From Jannaschia sp. M317 (GTDB lineage Bacteria; Pseudomonadota; Alphaproteobacteria; Rhodobacterales; Rhodobacteraceae): 64,000 nucleotides of DNA. The DNA is taken from contig NZ_CP081155.1 of the NCBI RefSeq assembly GCF_025141175.1, positions 1 through 64,000 of the forward strand, in the 5' to 3' direction. Positions within the stretch are counted from its first letter, which is position 1. Each line of letters begins with the position of its first letter. Of the stretch, positions 37,033-46,313 are shown in pieces. Under the pieces are notes generated by a model. It was not told the origin of the DNA. It did no database searches and saw only the letters and a program-made list of their open reading frames with translations. The translations under genes were made by a program, and so were the position numbers.

Positions 37033-38457
37033 TCACTCAGTCTCAAAATAGTCTTGCAGGGCGGCGGTTGCCCCGGCGCGGGCGCGCGCCCTGTCGGTCC
37101 AGGCCGACAATGCGTTCTGGGCCTCGGGCGGCAGCGTCTCGATCTCGGCCAGGGCGGCGTCGATATCCCCCATCCTGACGGCGGCCTCGGCGCGGCTCAA
37201 CACGGCGTCGGGGTCGTCGCCTTCGCGCGGCTCCAGGGATCGGGCCCCTGTCTGACGGCGCAGAAACGCGGTCAGCGGGTTGCCGTCGTCCGGGGTGACA
37301 GATCGTGCTGCGCGCAGGGCGGCACGGGCGACTGCCGGGAAATCAGAGGCCAGCGCGGACGTGGTCGGAACCCCGCCTTCGGCCATGTCAGACAGCGCAG
37401 GCGGCACATCGCCCAGCAAATCGACTTGCTCCGTGAACGGCTGTCCGGTGTCGACGGCCAGGCGCATCTGATTGCGAGCGGCATCGCGCGCCAGATCCTC
37501 GGCGCTGGCCTCGATCGAGGCGGCTTCGACCGACATGTCCTGCAACCCAGCTTCGACGGCGGCAACGCGGTCAGCCAGTTCAGCGTCCACGCGCGGCAGA
37601 CCATCGACGTCTTGGCGCAGCGCCGCCAGATCGTCGGACAGCGCCACCAGTTCAGCGCGGAGCGTTTCGGTGGCCTCGGACGCGATATCTGCGGTGGACG
37701 CCGATGCGGCCTGCGTCTGGGCGTTGGCAATGTCCCGACCTTCGACGGCGTCGAGCCTGGCAGCCAGCGCATCAATACGCGCGGAAAGATCCGCCTGCGC
37801 GCCCTCCACCCCCGTCAAATCCACATCGGCGGGGGTCAGCGCGGCGATCTGTGCCTCCAACGCGTCTACCCGTGACATGTCGATCTCTGCGGGCGGCGGC
37901 GGGGGGGTCTCGGTCAAAGTGGCGACGCCATAACCGATGCCGCCGGCGATCAACCCACCAAGCACCAGAGGCAGGAAGCCGGGGCCGCTTTTTGCGGGCG
38001 GGGGCGGTGCCGTCACGGGCAGCGGCGCCTGCGCCTGCTTCGCGTCCCGGTCCTCGACCGGGTCGGCGCTGGCGGTCGGCTCCTCCCCCTGGGGCGGAAT
38101 GACGACCGTGCCGGCACCATCGGCCAGAGTGACTTCGTCAGACGGCGCGCCGCCCGCGGGAACCTCATCTGCGGGGGACTCGTCTGCGGTCACGGCGTCG
38201 GCGGACGCCTCCGGGGCCCCCTCCGACACGGCATCCGCGTCCGTCGCCTCTGCGTCGGGCACTGTCGGATCGGCTTGAGCATCATGCCCATCTACAGACA
38301 CGACCTCCGCGTCTTCGATCACGTCGCTTGGCGGGACCGCTTCGTCCGCGATCGGGGTCGCCTCCGGCGCTCCGCCTTCGGTGGCAGGCAGGGTATCGTC
38401 CTGTGGCGTTTCGGCCTCGGGCTCGTTCGTCTTGCTGGTGTTCTTCTTGCGCGCCAA
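37033..38457 (-). CDS. Mitofilin/Mic60-like inner membrane protein (COG4223)
   Basis: The 474-residue protein has an acidic Ala/Pro-rich N-terminal region (about 1-155), one membrane segment (about 161-182, GFLPLVLGGLIAGGIGYGVA), a coiled-coil region (about 195-320) and a C-terminal domain ending in helices (AALAEIETLPPEAQNALSAW). This layout and the position between hemD and hemY match the alphaproteobacterial relative of mitochondrial Mic60, which shapes inner membranes. The start is TTG 38457 with a GGAGGG site; a GTG 18 codons earlier has no such site. Confidence 0.8.
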   Translation of the reverse strand: MARKKNTSKTNEPEAETPQDDTLPATEGGAPEATPIADEAVPPSDVIEDAEVVSVDGHDAQADPTVPDAEATDADAVSEGAPEASADAVTADESPADEVPAGGAPSDEVTLADGAGTVVIPPQGEEPTASADPVEDRDAKQAQAPLPVTAPPPPAKSGPGFLPLVLGGLIAGGIGYGVATLTETPPPPPAEIDMSRVDALEAQIAALTPADVDLTGVEGAQADLSARIDALAARLDAVEGRDIANAQTQAASASTADIASEATETLRAELVALSDDLAALRQDVDGLPRVDAELADRVAAVEAGLQDMSVEAASIEASAEDLARDAARNQMRLAVDTGQPFTEQVDLLGDVPPALSDMAEGGVPTTSALASDFPAVARAALRAARSVTPDDGNPLTAFLRRQTGARSLEPREGDDPDAVLSRAEAAVRMGDIDAALAEIETLPPEAQNALSAWTDRARARAGATAALQDYFETE

Positions 38458-38511
38458 CGCATTCCCTCCGACTCGCAGGGTCCGGAACGGATCCGGACGG
38501 GCTAGCAACAC

Positions 38512-39216
38512 CTAGTGCGAACGCGGGGGTCCCTCAACCGTCGATCCGAAAACGGCACTTAGTATCGCTCGATACATTGCCGCACCGTCGGGCGTTTTGG
38601 CAATCGGCGCGGAAACGGGCAGTGCCCGCGCAACCGCCGCGCTGAGCGCGAGCGGGCGCAGATTTGCCAACAGACCCGCCGGACAGCCCGCCACCAGCAA
38701 ACCCGCCGTGCGGGGCGAATAAAGCGGCACGAGCGTCGGGCGCGACAACACCCGAACCGCCGGAGCCGAAAGCGGCAGCGCATCCTGCCGGTAGATCACC
38801 GCGTCCTGTGCCGCCAGACCACGCGCCCGCAGATCGGACGCCAGATCACCACGCTGCACCGCGCCCCGCAGATGCAAAAGCGGCGGCGCGTCGGCCGGGA
38901 TCGCCTGGGCGAGCGTCGCCGCATCCGGTGCCGTGCCCCGCAGGTCCAGCCCCGCCGCCTGTGCCTCGGCCCCCGTGCGCGGCCCCACGCACCAGACCGG
39001 CAGGCCGGGCGGCCCGCCCAATCCCCGATAGGCCGCGACCCCGTTGGGCGAGGTGAAAATCAGCCCCGCAGCCAACTGCGGCAGGGCGGCCACGGGCACG
39101 ATCCGCAACAAGGGGGAGACGACGACCTCTGCCCCTCGGGCCCGCAAATCCCGCGCCAACGGCAGAGACGCGGCTTCGGGCCGGGTCAGCAGGACGGGCA
39201 GTAACGGGGCTGGCAC
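38512..39216 (-). CDS. hemD: Uroporphyrinogen-III synthase
   Basis: Closes hydroxymethylbilane to uroporphyrinogen III in heme and corrin synthesis. The 234-residue product has the family opening LLPVLLTRPEAASLPLARDL, LIFTSPNGVAAYRG, and the second-domain YRQDALPLS. The sequence is poorly conserved in this family, so the call leans on these and on the neighbours. Start GTG 39216 has a GGAGTG site; the longer frame would overlap tsaD. It diverges from tsaD. hemC is not adjacent. Confidence 0.85.
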   Translation of the reverse strand: MPAPLLPVLLTRPEAASLPLARDLRARGAEVVVSPLLRIVPVAALPQLAAGLIFTSPNGVAAYRGLGGPPGLPVWCVGPRTGAEAQAAGLDLRGTAPDAATLAQAIPADAPPLLHLRGAVQRGDLASDLRARGLAAQDAVIYRQDALPLSAPAVRVLSRPTLVPLYSPRTAGLLVAGCPAGLLANLRPLALSAAVARALPVSAPIAKTPDGAAMYRAILSAVFGSTVEGPPRSH

Positions 39217-39273
39217 GTTGTCACTCCGGACGGGGATGGCTAGATGGAGGACGACACTGGACCCCGGCGCATC

Positions 39274-40356
39274 ATGGCACAAGACCACCTTATTCTGGGG
39301 CTGGAAAGCTCCTGCGACGATACCGGGGCTGCCGTTGTCCGACGACGCGCGGATGGTGCGGCACAGATCCTGTCGAATGTGGTCATGGGGCAGGACGCGC
39401 TGCATGCGGCCTTTGGCGGGGTGGTGCCGGAAATCGCCGCGCGCGCCCATGCCGAAAAGATCGACCTCGCGGTCGAAGACGCCTTGGCCGTGGCGGGTGT
39501 TGCGCTGCGCGATTGCGATGCGGTGGCGGTGACCGCCGGTCCGGGCCTGATCGGCGGCGTGTTAGCGGCGGTGATGTGCGGCAAGGGGTTGGCGGCCGCG
39601 GCGGGTCTGCCCCTGATCGGCGTGAACCACCTGGCGGGCCATGCCCTGACGCCGCGCCTGACCGATGCGGTCCCCTATCCATATCTGATGCTGCTCGTCT
39701 CGGGTGGCCATTGTCAGTTTCTGCGGGTCGACGGGCCGGATGCCTTCACCCGGCTGGGCGGCACCATCGACGACGCCCCCGGCGAAGCCTTCGACAAGGT
39801 TGCCCGCCTGCTGGGCCTGCCGCAGCCCGGCGGCCCCTCGGTCGAGGTCTGCGCCGCGCAGGCAGAAGGCACGGTCCGCCTGCCCCGCCCCCTGCTGGAC
39901 AGACCCGGTTGCGACATGTCGTTTTCGGGGCTGAAGACGGCCGTCCTGCGGGCCCGCGACGATCTTGTGGCGGAACATGGTGGCCTGCCGCGCGGGAAAC
40001 GCGCCGACCTTTGCCACGGCTTTCAGGAGGCGGTGCGCGACGTGCTGGCAGAAAAGACGCGACGCGCGCTGGCTCAATGCCCCGGCATGACCGCGCTGAC
40101 CGTCGCGGGCGGGGTGGCGGCGAATGGACGACTGCGCGCGGCCCTGCAGGATGTCGCGCGGGACGCGGGCCTGCCCTTTGTCGCTCCGCCCCTGACGCTC
40201 TGCACGGACAACGCCGCCATGATCGCCTGGGCCGGGGCGGAGCGGTTTGCCGGCGGCGACCGTGACGACCTGACCCTGGCCGCGCGCCCGCGCTGGCCGT
40301 TGGACCAAACCTCCGCGCCGATGCTGGGCTCAGGCAAGCGGGGGGCCAAGGCGTGA
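39274..40356 (+). CDS. tsaD: tRNA threonylcarbamoyladenosine synthase subunit TsaD
   Basis: Transfers the threonylcarbamoyl group to A37 of ANN-decoding tRNAs with TsaB and TsaE. The 360-residue ASKHA-fold protein has [25 protein letters not shown], the metal site [14 protein letters not shown] and [24 protein letters not shown] 39274 fits the family; an in-frame ATG at 39244 is possible. The stop overlaps the GTG of gpsA (GTGA), beginning a four-gene operon. Confidence 0.95.
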   Translation: MAQDHLILGLESSCDDTGAAVVRRRADGAAQILSNVVMGQDALHAAFGGVVPEIAARAHAEKIDLAVEDALAVAGVALRDCDAVAVTAGPGLIGGVLAAVMCGKGLAAAAGLPLIGVNHLAGHALTPRLTDAVPYPYLMLLVSGGHCQFLRVDGPDAFTRLGGTIDDAPGEAFDKVARLLGLPQPGGPSVEVCAAQAEGTVRLPRPLLDRPGCDMSFSGLKTAVLRARDDLVAEHGGLPRGKRADLCHGFQEAVRDVLAEKTRRALAQCPGMTALTVAGGVAANGRLRAALQDVARDAGLPFVAPPLTLCTDNAAMIAWAGAERFAGGDRDDLTLAARPRWPLDQTSAPMLGSGKRGAKA

Positions 40357-41312
40357 TCGGCGTCGTTGGCGCAGGTGCCTTTGGCACGGCCCTGGCGGTC
40401 AGCATGGCCGCCCGCGGCGAGGTCCTTCTTTGGGGCCGGGACGCAGACACGATGGCCACCGCCGCCGGGACCCGCACCTTGCCGCGCCTGCCGGGCGTGT
40501 CCCTGCCCGAGGGTCTGCATCCGACCGCGGATCTGACCGCTTTGGCCGTGTGTGAGACCCTGTTGCTGGCCGTTCCGATGCAAAGCCTCGGGGGCCTGTT
40601 GCCCGATCTGGCCCCCCTCGCGCCGCGCCATGCCGTCGCCGCCTGCAAGGGGATCGACCTGGCCACCCGTCGCGGCCCCATCGCCCTGATCCGTCAGGGG
40701 CTGCCGGCATCCGTTCCCGCCATTCTGTCCGGACCCAGTTTCGCCGCCGACATCGCGCGTGGCCTGCCGACGGCGCTGTCGCTTGGCTGCGCCGACGACG
40801 CCGTGGGCGCGGCCTTGCAACGGGCGCTGTCGACGCCTGTTCTACGGCTTTACCGGACGACGGATACGACGGGTGTGGAAATCGGCGGCGCGCTCAAGAA
40901 CGTCATTGCCATCGCCTGTGGGGCCGCCATCGGGGCGGGTCTGGGCGAATCGGCGCGCGCCGCGTTGATGACGCGCGGCATGGCCGAAATCATGCGCCTG
41001 GCTCAGGCCATGGGCGCGCGGGCGGAAACCTTGATGGGCCTGTCCGGGCTGGGCGATCTGGCGCTGACCTGCGCCTCGCCCGCGTCGCGGAATTTCTCGC
41101 TGGGGTTGGCGCTGGGCCGGGGCGAGACGCCGCCCCAGGCCACGGTCGAGGGGGCCGCCACTGCCCGCGCGGCCCTGGATGTCGCCCGCGATCACGGTGT
41201 CGACATGCCGGTCAGCGCGGCGACGGCAGGCCTTGTCGCGGGCGCGCTGACGGTAAAAGATGCCATGCGGTCGCTGCTGACCCGCGACCTGACCACGGAA
41301 TGGAGCCCCTGA
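40353..41312 (+). CDS. gpsA: Glycerol-3-phosphate dehydrogenase [NAD(P)+]
   Basis: Reduces dihydroxyacetone phosphate to glycerol 3-phosphate for phospholipids. The 319-residue protein has the nucleotide motif [10 protein letters not shown] (6-15), the [16 protein letters not shown] substrate region and catalytic Lys in [16 protein letters not shown] start overlaps tsaD, and its stop shares a base with the next ATG. Confidence 0.95.
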   Translation: MIGVVGAGAFGTALAVSMAARGEVLLWGRDADTMATAAGTRTLPRLPGVSLPEGLHPTADLTALAVCETLLLAVPMQSLGGLLPDLAPLAPRHAVAACKGIDLATRRGPIALIRQGLPASVPAILSGPSFAADIARGLPTALSLGCADDAVGAALQRALSTPVLRLYRTTDTTGVEIGGALKNVIAIACGAAIGAGLGESARAALMTRGMAEIMRLAQAMGARAETLMGLSGLGDLALTCASPASRNFSLGLALGRGETPPQATVEGAATARAALDVARDHGVDMPVSAATAGLVAGALTVKDAMRSLLTRDLTTEWSP

Positions 41313-41584
41313 TGTTTGCCTTGATCTGCACCGACAATCCCGACAGCCTCGCCCTGCGCATGGCCAACCGCGAGGCGCATATCGCCCACCTGAAGGCCAG
41401 CGAAACCGTGCGCCAGGCAGGGCCCTTTCTGAACGCGGCCGGCGAAATGTGCGGGTCCCTGATCATCTTTGAAACCGACGATCGCGCCACCGTCGAGGCC
41501 TTTGCCGCCGCCGATCCCTATGCCGTTGCGGGCCTGTTTTCTGAGGTGCGAATCGAACAGTGGAACCGGGTCATCAACGCGTGA
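41312..41584 (+). CDS. YciI family protein
   Basis: The 90-residue protein has the small YciI fold with the conserved HIAHLK and the DPYAVAGLF stretch, whose His and Asp form a likely active site. The reaction is unknown in most members. It is coupled to gpsA (TGATG) and to the EVE-domain gene (GTGA). Confidence 0.85.
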   Translation: MFALICTDNPDSLALRMANREAHIAHLKASETVRQAGPFLNAAGEMCGSLIIFETDDRATVEAFAAADPYAVAGLFSEVRIEQWNRVINA

Positions 41585-42003
41585 AGTACTGGCTGTTCAA
41601 GTCAGAGCCCGGCGTCTGGTCATGGGACGATCAGACCGCCAGGGGCGAGACGGGCGAGGAATGGGACGGCGTGCGCAACTACCAGGCGCGCAATTTCATG
41701 CGCGACATGGCGCTGGGCGATCGCGGGTTCTTCTACCACTCGCAGGGGGAAAAGGCCGTGGTCGGCATCGTCGAGGTCTGTGCCACGGCCCATCCCGACA
41801 GTACCACCGACGACGACCGCTGGGACTGCGTGGACATCCGCGCCGTGGCCCCCCTGACCCGACCCGTGACCCTGGCTGAAATCAAGGCGACAGAAGCGCT
41901 GTCCGAGATGGTCCTGGTCCGCAACAGCCGCCTGTCGGTGCAGCCGGTCACCGAGGCCGAATGGCAGACGGTTTGCGCCATGGGCGGGATCGAACAGAAT
42001 TAA
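41581..42003 (+). CDS. EVE domain-containing protein
   Basis: The 140-residue protein is a complete EVE domain (KYWLFKSEPGVWSWDD, GVRNYQARNFMRDMALGDRGFFYHS), a PUA-like fold that binds modified bases in DNA or RNA. It ends the tsaD-gpsA-YciI operon, a common setting in alphaproteobacteria; a role in RNA modification is an inference from the tsaD neighbour. GTG start overlaps the YciI stop by 4 bases. Confidence 0.87.
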   Translation: MKYWLFKSEPGVWSWDDQTARGETGEEWDGVRNYQARNFMRDMALGDRGFFYHSQGEKAVVGIVEVCATAHPDSTTDDDRWDCVDIRAVAPLTRPVTLAEIKATEALSEMVLVRNSRLSVQPVTEAEWQTVCAMGGIEQN

Positions 42004-42052
42004 CCGGAAACTAATTCCTCTCTGCTAGCGTTTGTTCGCGAAGGAGACGGAT

Positions 42053-42241
42053 ATGACAAAGCCCCGCATCGTCTATGTCGCCGGCGTCGAGCACGATCTG
42101 ATTGCCGGAAAGGTCACCGGAACCGTCATTCGACGGCATCCCAACGGCGGCTTGACCCGCCGCCGCGTCGCGGCCCCGGCCGATCCCACCTGCACCCACG
42201 ACGAGGCGGAACGCCGCCTGCTGCACGCCAGCCGCGACTGA
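42053..42241 (+). CDS. Small hypothetical protein
   Basis: A 62-residue basic protein (MTKPRIVYVAGVEHDLIAGK...) with a strong AAGGAGACGG site before ATG 42053. No family is recognised. Repeated Arg in the middle (VIRRHPNGGLTRRRVA) may mean nucleic acid binding. It follows the EVE gene by 49 bases and may share its transcript. Confidence 0.6.
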   Translation: MTKPRIVYVAGVEHDLIAGKVTGTVIRRHPNGGLTRRRVAAPADPTCTHDEAERRLLHASRD

Positions 42242-42588
42242 TCGGCTGCGGTCACCGTGGGGCCATCCCCGCAGGCCTTGCATGCGACGCCCGCCCCTGT
42301 CGGTCGTCCCCTTCGGTCGCGGACACTTCCCGGTCGACCTTAATTGCGACAGGTCGCGGCGACGCCGACTTGCGCAGCGCGCAGCGCGCCATGGGTCGGG
42401 TCAGAGTTTTCCAAACCGCTGATCAGTTCGACCCGGGAATTTGGCGATCTGGACGCGCCGACCCCCTGCCGAAATATCACAGCTGTCCCCACACCCGGTC
42501 AATGCGGCGCGCGGCACGCCCCTCTGCTCTGGACAGCCGCGCGCCCGCGCCCTACCCCGGCGCGAAGTTCAGCGAGCCGGAGGCCCCC
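42242..42588. other. 347-bp intergenic region before pyrF
   Basis: No gene is supported. The pyrF frame is open through most of it, but the translated stretch is low-quality (many Arg, Pro, Ala) and the PyrF family begins at 42589. The small GGGG-CCAT-CCCC hairpin near 42260 may end the upstream transcript. A pyrF promoter should lie here; none is clear. Confidence 0.5.
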
Positions 42589-43287
42589 ATGTCCCAACCG
42601 AACCTGTCCGACGACCGCCTGATCGTGGCGCTCGACGTGCCCAACGCGCTGGCCGGCCTGACCCTGGCCGGGCAGCTGGGCGATGCGGTGTCCTTCTACA
42701 AGATCGGGCTGGGCATGCTGACCGGGGGCGGGCTGGCCTTGGCGAACGAACTGAAGGAGGAGCACGGCAAGCGCATCTTCCTCGACATGAAGCTGTTCGA
42801 CATCGGGGCCACGGTCGAGGCCGCCGTGCGTGGCCTGGCGCAATTCGACCTGGATTTCCTGACGGTACATGGCGACCCCCACGTCGTGCGCGCGGCGGCG
42901 CAGGGCAAAGGGGACATGAAGATCCTGGCGGTCACCATCCTGACCTCGCTCGACCGCGCTGATCTGGACGACGGGCTGATCCAACCCGGCGACATTCCCG
43001 ACCTGGTCGCGACCCGCGCCGCGCGCGCGCTGGAGGCCGGGGCCGACGGGGTCATCGCCTCGCCACAGGAGGCCGCGCTGATCCGCGCCCTGCCCGAAGC
43101 CGCGGGCAAGCTGATCGTCACGCCCGGCGTGCGACCCGCAGGTGCGGCGCTTGGGGATCAGAAACGGGTGATGACACCGGGCGAGGCGATTGCGGCCGGG
43201 GCCGATCACATCGTTGTCGGGCGCCCCATCCATGGCGCGACCGATCCGGCGGCCGCCGCGCGCGCTGTTCTGGCCGAACTTGGCTGA
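42589..43287 (+). CDS. pyrF: Orotidine 5'-phosphate decarboxylase
   Basis: Last step of UMP synthesis. The 232-residue TIM-barrel protein has DRLIVALDVPN, the catalytic Lys-Asp pair in FLDMKLFDIGATV, FLTVHGDP, and the phosphate loop GADHIVVGRPI. ATG 42589 follows a CGGAGG site. It is not linked to other pyr genes here. Confidence 0.95.
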   Translation: MSQPNLSDDRLIVALDVPNALAGLTLAGQLGDAVSFYKIGLGMLTGGGLALANELKEEHGKRIFLDMKLFDIGATVEAAVRGLAQFDLDFLTVHGDPHVVRAAAQGKGDMKILAVTILTSLDRADLDDGLIQPGDIPDLVATRAARALEAGADGVIASPQEAALIRALPEAAGKLIVTPGVRPAGAALGDQKRVMTPGEAIAAGADHIVVGRPIHGATDPAAAARAVLAELG

Positions 43288-43490
43288 CCCGCTCGCGGCG
43301 CGCGCGCGCACCCGGTGAGGGGCTGAACCAAGGCTCGCCCGGCCACGTCGGGCCAGTCCCCAGGGTTCAGTGTCCGCACCTGTGCGGTTCGGGCCTGCAA
43401 TGACGCGTGTCCTGACCGCGACCACTGCGGCGACCGCTCCCGTTCTGGACGTTGGCTGCGCCCCCATGGCAGGCGCACAGGCCCTGTCGA

Positions 43491-43772
43491 TCAGTCGTTC
43501 ACGTCTTGATCGAACGTCCTGGCCCGCCCCGGTGCCCCGAACACACGGCGCAGGGCAATCCAGGCCAGCAAGGACAGGATCGCAAAGACGACCAGAAGCG
43601 CCGGAAACCCGTAGCCCCCCGCAAGTGCCACCAACGGCCCCAAGATGCCCAGCAACAGGCCCATCCCGACCAGCGCCGCGCCGATGGCAAAGCCCAACAG
43701 GATGAAACCCGGGACCAGCATTTCCAGCATGGCCAGCACCAGGCCCGCGACAATCCAGGCCCACCAAAGCAT
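43491..43772 (-). CDS. NfeD-like membrane protein
   Basis: A 93-residue protein with three hydrophobic segments (MLWWAWIVAGLVLAMLEMLV, FAIGAALVGMGLLLGILG, FPALLVVFAILSLLAWIAL), the short NfeD type without the C-terminal OB domain. It is translationally coupled to the SPFH gene before it (TCAT overlap); the two are partners in membrane microdomains in many bacteria. Confidence 0.83.
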   Translation of the reverse strand: MLWWAWIVAGLVLAMLEMLVPGFILLGFAIGAALVGMGLLLGILGPLVALAGGYGFPALLVVFAILSLLAWIALRRVFGAPGRARTFDQDVND

Positions 43773-44665
43773 CAGACCTTGCCCTTCAGCATCTTGAAGG
43801 CCTCGCCGAAGGCATCCATCGCCGACGCAGGCACCACGATGGTTTGCGACCCGGTGCCGTTGCCCAGCTTGGTCAGGGCCTCCACCTGTTTCAGGGCAAC
43901 CTGATACTGCGCCGCCTCCAGCCCGTTGTCGGCAATGGCGCGGGCCACGACTTCGGTGGCATAGGCTTCTGCGTCGGCGGCGATACGGCGGGCCTTGGCG
44001 GTTTGCTCGGCGGCATAGAGCTCTGCGTCGGCGTTCAACTCCACCGCGCGCTTGTGCCCCTCCGCCTCCGTGACGGCGGCGCGGCGGGCGCGTTCGGCGT
44101 TGAGTTGTTGCAGCATGGCGTCACGGGTCTGCTTGTCGAGGTTCACATCCAGAATCTCGGCCCGCGTCACCTCGATCCCCCAGTCGTCGACGGCATCGGC
44201 CACCTGGGTCTTGATCTTATGAATGACCTCGGCACGGTTCGACTGCACCTCGTCCAGCTCCATCATGCCGATTTCGGCACGCACGATGCCTGCGACCGTG
44301 GTGGCGATGGCCGCGTCGACGTCGCGGATCCGGTATACGGTGCGTTCAGGGCTGAGGATGCGGTAGAAGACCGAGGTTTCCACCTGCACCAGGACGTTGT
44401 CGCGGGTGATGGCGTCCTGGCTGGCATTGGGCAGCTGACGTTCCAGGATCGACACCTTGTGCGCCACCTTGTCCAGAAACGGCACGATCAGGTTGATGCC
44501 GGGTTCCAGAACCGAGCGCAGGCGCCCGAACCGTTCGACCACGTATTTCTCGGACTGCGGCACGATCCGCACGCCCAGCATGATGCAGACGATGACAAAC
44601 AGCGCCAGCGCGATCAGCACCGCGTTGTTGCCCGCAAAGCGGAGAAGTTCCTGTTCGATGTCCAT
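43772..44665 (-). CDS. SPFH/stomatin-like membrane protein (QmcA type)
   Basis: The 297-residue protein has one N-terminal membrane segment, the SPFH domain (RIVPQSEKYVVERFGRLRSVLEPGINLIVPF onward), an Ala/Glu-rich coiled-coil region (EAEGHKRAVELNADAELYAAE) and a short tail. Such proteins oligomerise into membrane scaffolds and may guard membrane proteases. ATG 44665 fits the family start MDIEQELL. It is paired with a short NfeD gene. Confidence 0.88.
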   Translation of the reverse strand: MDIEQELLRFAGNNAVLIALALFVIVCIMLGVRIVPQSEKYVVERFGRLRSVLEPGINLIVPFLDKVAHKVSILERQLPNASQDAITRDNVLVQVETSVFYRILSPERTVYRIRDVDAAIATTVAGIVRAEIGMMELDEVQSNRAEVIHKIKTQVADAVDDWGIEVTRAEILDVNLDKQTRDAMLQQLNAERARRAAVTEAEGHKRAVELNADAELYAAEQTAKARRIAADAEAYATEVVARAIADNGLEAAQYQVALKQVEALTKLGNGTGSQTIVVPASAMDAFGEAFKMLKGKV

Positions 44666-44728
44666 GACCTGTCCCCTCGGGGCTGTGTGCACTCAAGCTA
44701 AGTCAGGTGCGCCCCGGGGGCACTGGCG

Positions 44729-44944
44729 TCAACCCTCGGCCGGGACGATCACCCCTTCGGCCTCGGCCCCCTCGGGTGCCTCGTCGGCAAAAAGGAACGC
44801 GACCAGCAGGATGGCAACGATCAGGCCAACCATCGCCGCAAGGCCCCATTTGGCGCGACTGGATCGCGGTGCGTCCACGGCGGCATGGCTGGACCCGTTG
44901 GGTGGGGCGGTGCCGTGGTCGGGGGTGGGGCGTACATCGGTCAT
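44729..44944 (-). CDS. Small single-pass membrane protein
   Basis: A 71-residue product: hydrophilic N-terminus (MTDVRPTPDHGTAPPNGSSH), one membrane helix (AKWGLAAMVGLIVAILLVAFLFA) and an acidic tail. No known family. It lies upstream of the SPFH gene on the same strand and diverges from dinB; a link to the SPFH pair is only positional. Confidence 0.55.
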   Translation of the reverse strand: MTDVRPTPDHGTAPPNGSSHAAVDAPRSSRAKWGLAAMVGLIVAILLVAFLFADEAPEGAEAEGVIVPAEG

Positions 44945-45055
44945 GAGGCGGCTCCGGCTTGCAGGTTGGTTGTGTTGGAAACGCCCGAGGGGCGGGGGGC
45001 GGTTCCCTCCTCTGCGCGGTTCCGGTCCCGGGCAGGGGGCGCTAGACTGTCCCCC

Positions 45056-46309
45056 ATGCCCGCCCTTTGCCGCCAATGCCTGCACAGCTTCGACAACGCG
45101 CGCCGGTGCCCGTCCTGCGGCAGCCCGCGTGTGACCCGGCACGCCGAACTGCACAGCCTGTCGGTGGCACATATGGATTGCGACGCCTTCTATGCCTCGG
45201 TCGAGAAACGCGACCGCCCCGAATTGGCCGACAAGCCCGTCATCATCGGCGGCGGGCGCCGGGGCGTTGTGTCGACCTGTTGCTATGTGGCGCGCATCCG
45301 GGGCGTGCGGTCCGCGATGCCGATGTTCAAGGCGCTGGAACTTTGCCCCGAGGCGGTGGTCCTCAAGGGGCGGATGTCGCTCTATGTCGAGGTCAGCCAA
45401 CAGGTGCGCGCCCTGATGGAGGAACTGACCCCCGCCATCGAGCCGTTGTCGCTGGACGAAGCCTTCCTCGACCTGACCGGCACCGAACGACTGCACGGCC
45501 ACCCGCCCGCCGTGATGCTGGCGCGGCTGGTCAAGCGGATGCAGGAAGAGATTGGCATCACCGGGTCGATCGGTCTGTCGCACAACAAGTTCCTGGCCAA
45601 GATCGCCAGCGACCTGGACAAACCGCGCGGCTTTTCAGTCATCGGGCGGGCGGAGACGCAGGACTTTCTATCCGACAAACCGGTGGGCATCATCTTTGGC
45701 ATCGGGGCCGTCGGGCAGGAGTCGCTGCGCAAGGCCGGGATTCACACCATATCCGACCTGCGTCGCTGGGACCGGCGCGACCTGGGGCGGCGATTCGGGT
45801 CGATGGGGGACCGGTTGTGGCATCTGGCGCGGGGCGAGGACCGGCGCGCCGTCAGCCGGAATCGTCCGGTCAAGTCGATCTCCAAGGAGACGACCTTCAA
45901 CGAGAATACCGACGATGCCGACATCCTGGATGGTCACCTGTGGCGGTTGGCCGAACAGGTCAGCGACCGGGCCAAGGCCAAGGGCATGGCCGGGCGCGTC
46001 GTGACGATGAAGTTGAAACGCGCGGATTTCAGCGCCATCACCCGCCGCCACGCCCTGTCTGAGCCGACGCAGATGGCCGACCGCATCTATCGCGAGGCGC
46101 GGGCGTTGTTCGACGCGGTGGGACGCACGGGACAGGTGCGGCTGATCGGGGTCGGGGTTTCGGATCTGGTCGCGGCGGATCAGGCGGACAGGGCGGGCGA
46201 CCTGTTGGACCCGCAGGCGGGCAAACGCGCCGCCGCCGAACGGGCAACGGATGCGATTCGGGCAAGGTTCGGCAGCGATGCCATCGTGAAGGGGCGCGCG
46301 CTGCGCTAG
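45056..46309 (+). CDS. dinB: DNA polymerase IV (DinB) with N-terminal zinc ribbon
   Basis: Y-family translesion polymerase. After an unusual leader with two CxxC pairs (Cys5, Cys8, Cys18, Cys21) the catalytic core begins at VAHMDCDAFYASVE, with metal ligands Asp41 and Asp43, then LSLDEAFLDLTG near residue 135, thumb helix-hairpin-helix (GIGAVGQESLRKAGIHTISDL) and little finger. Total 417 residues. ATG 45056 was chosen because the zinc ribbon has normal coding character and follows directly. No LexA box was found upstream. Confidence 0.9.
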   Translation: MPALCRQCLHSFDNARRCPSCGSPRVTRHAELHSLSVAHMDCDAFYASVEKRDRPELADKPVIIGGGRRGVVSTCCYVARIRGVRSAMPMFKALELCPEAVVLKGRMSLYVEVSQQVRALMEELTPAIEPLSLDEAFLDLTGTERLHGHPPAVMLARLVKRMQEEIGITGSIGLSHNKFLAKIASDLDKPRGFSVIGRAETQDFLSDKPVGIIFGIGAVGQESLRKAGIHTISDLRRWDRRDLGRRFGSMGDRLWHLARGEDRRAVSRNRPVKSISKETTFNENTDDADILDGHLWRLAEQVSDRAKAKGMAGRVVTMKLKRADFSAITRRHALSEPTQMADRIYREARALFDAVGRTGQVRLIGVGVSDLVAADQADRAGDLLDPQAGKRAAAERATDAIRARFGSDAIVKGRALR

Positions 46310-46313
46310 GGCG

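Noticed and set aside
42370..42588. Upstream extension of pyrF in frame
   Set aside because: The extension is not PyrF-like; the family start and a ribosome-binding site lie at 42589.
44945..45055. Possible LexA box upstream of dinB
   Set aside because: Two GTTC sites are present but 13 bases apart instead of 7, so the consensus is not met.
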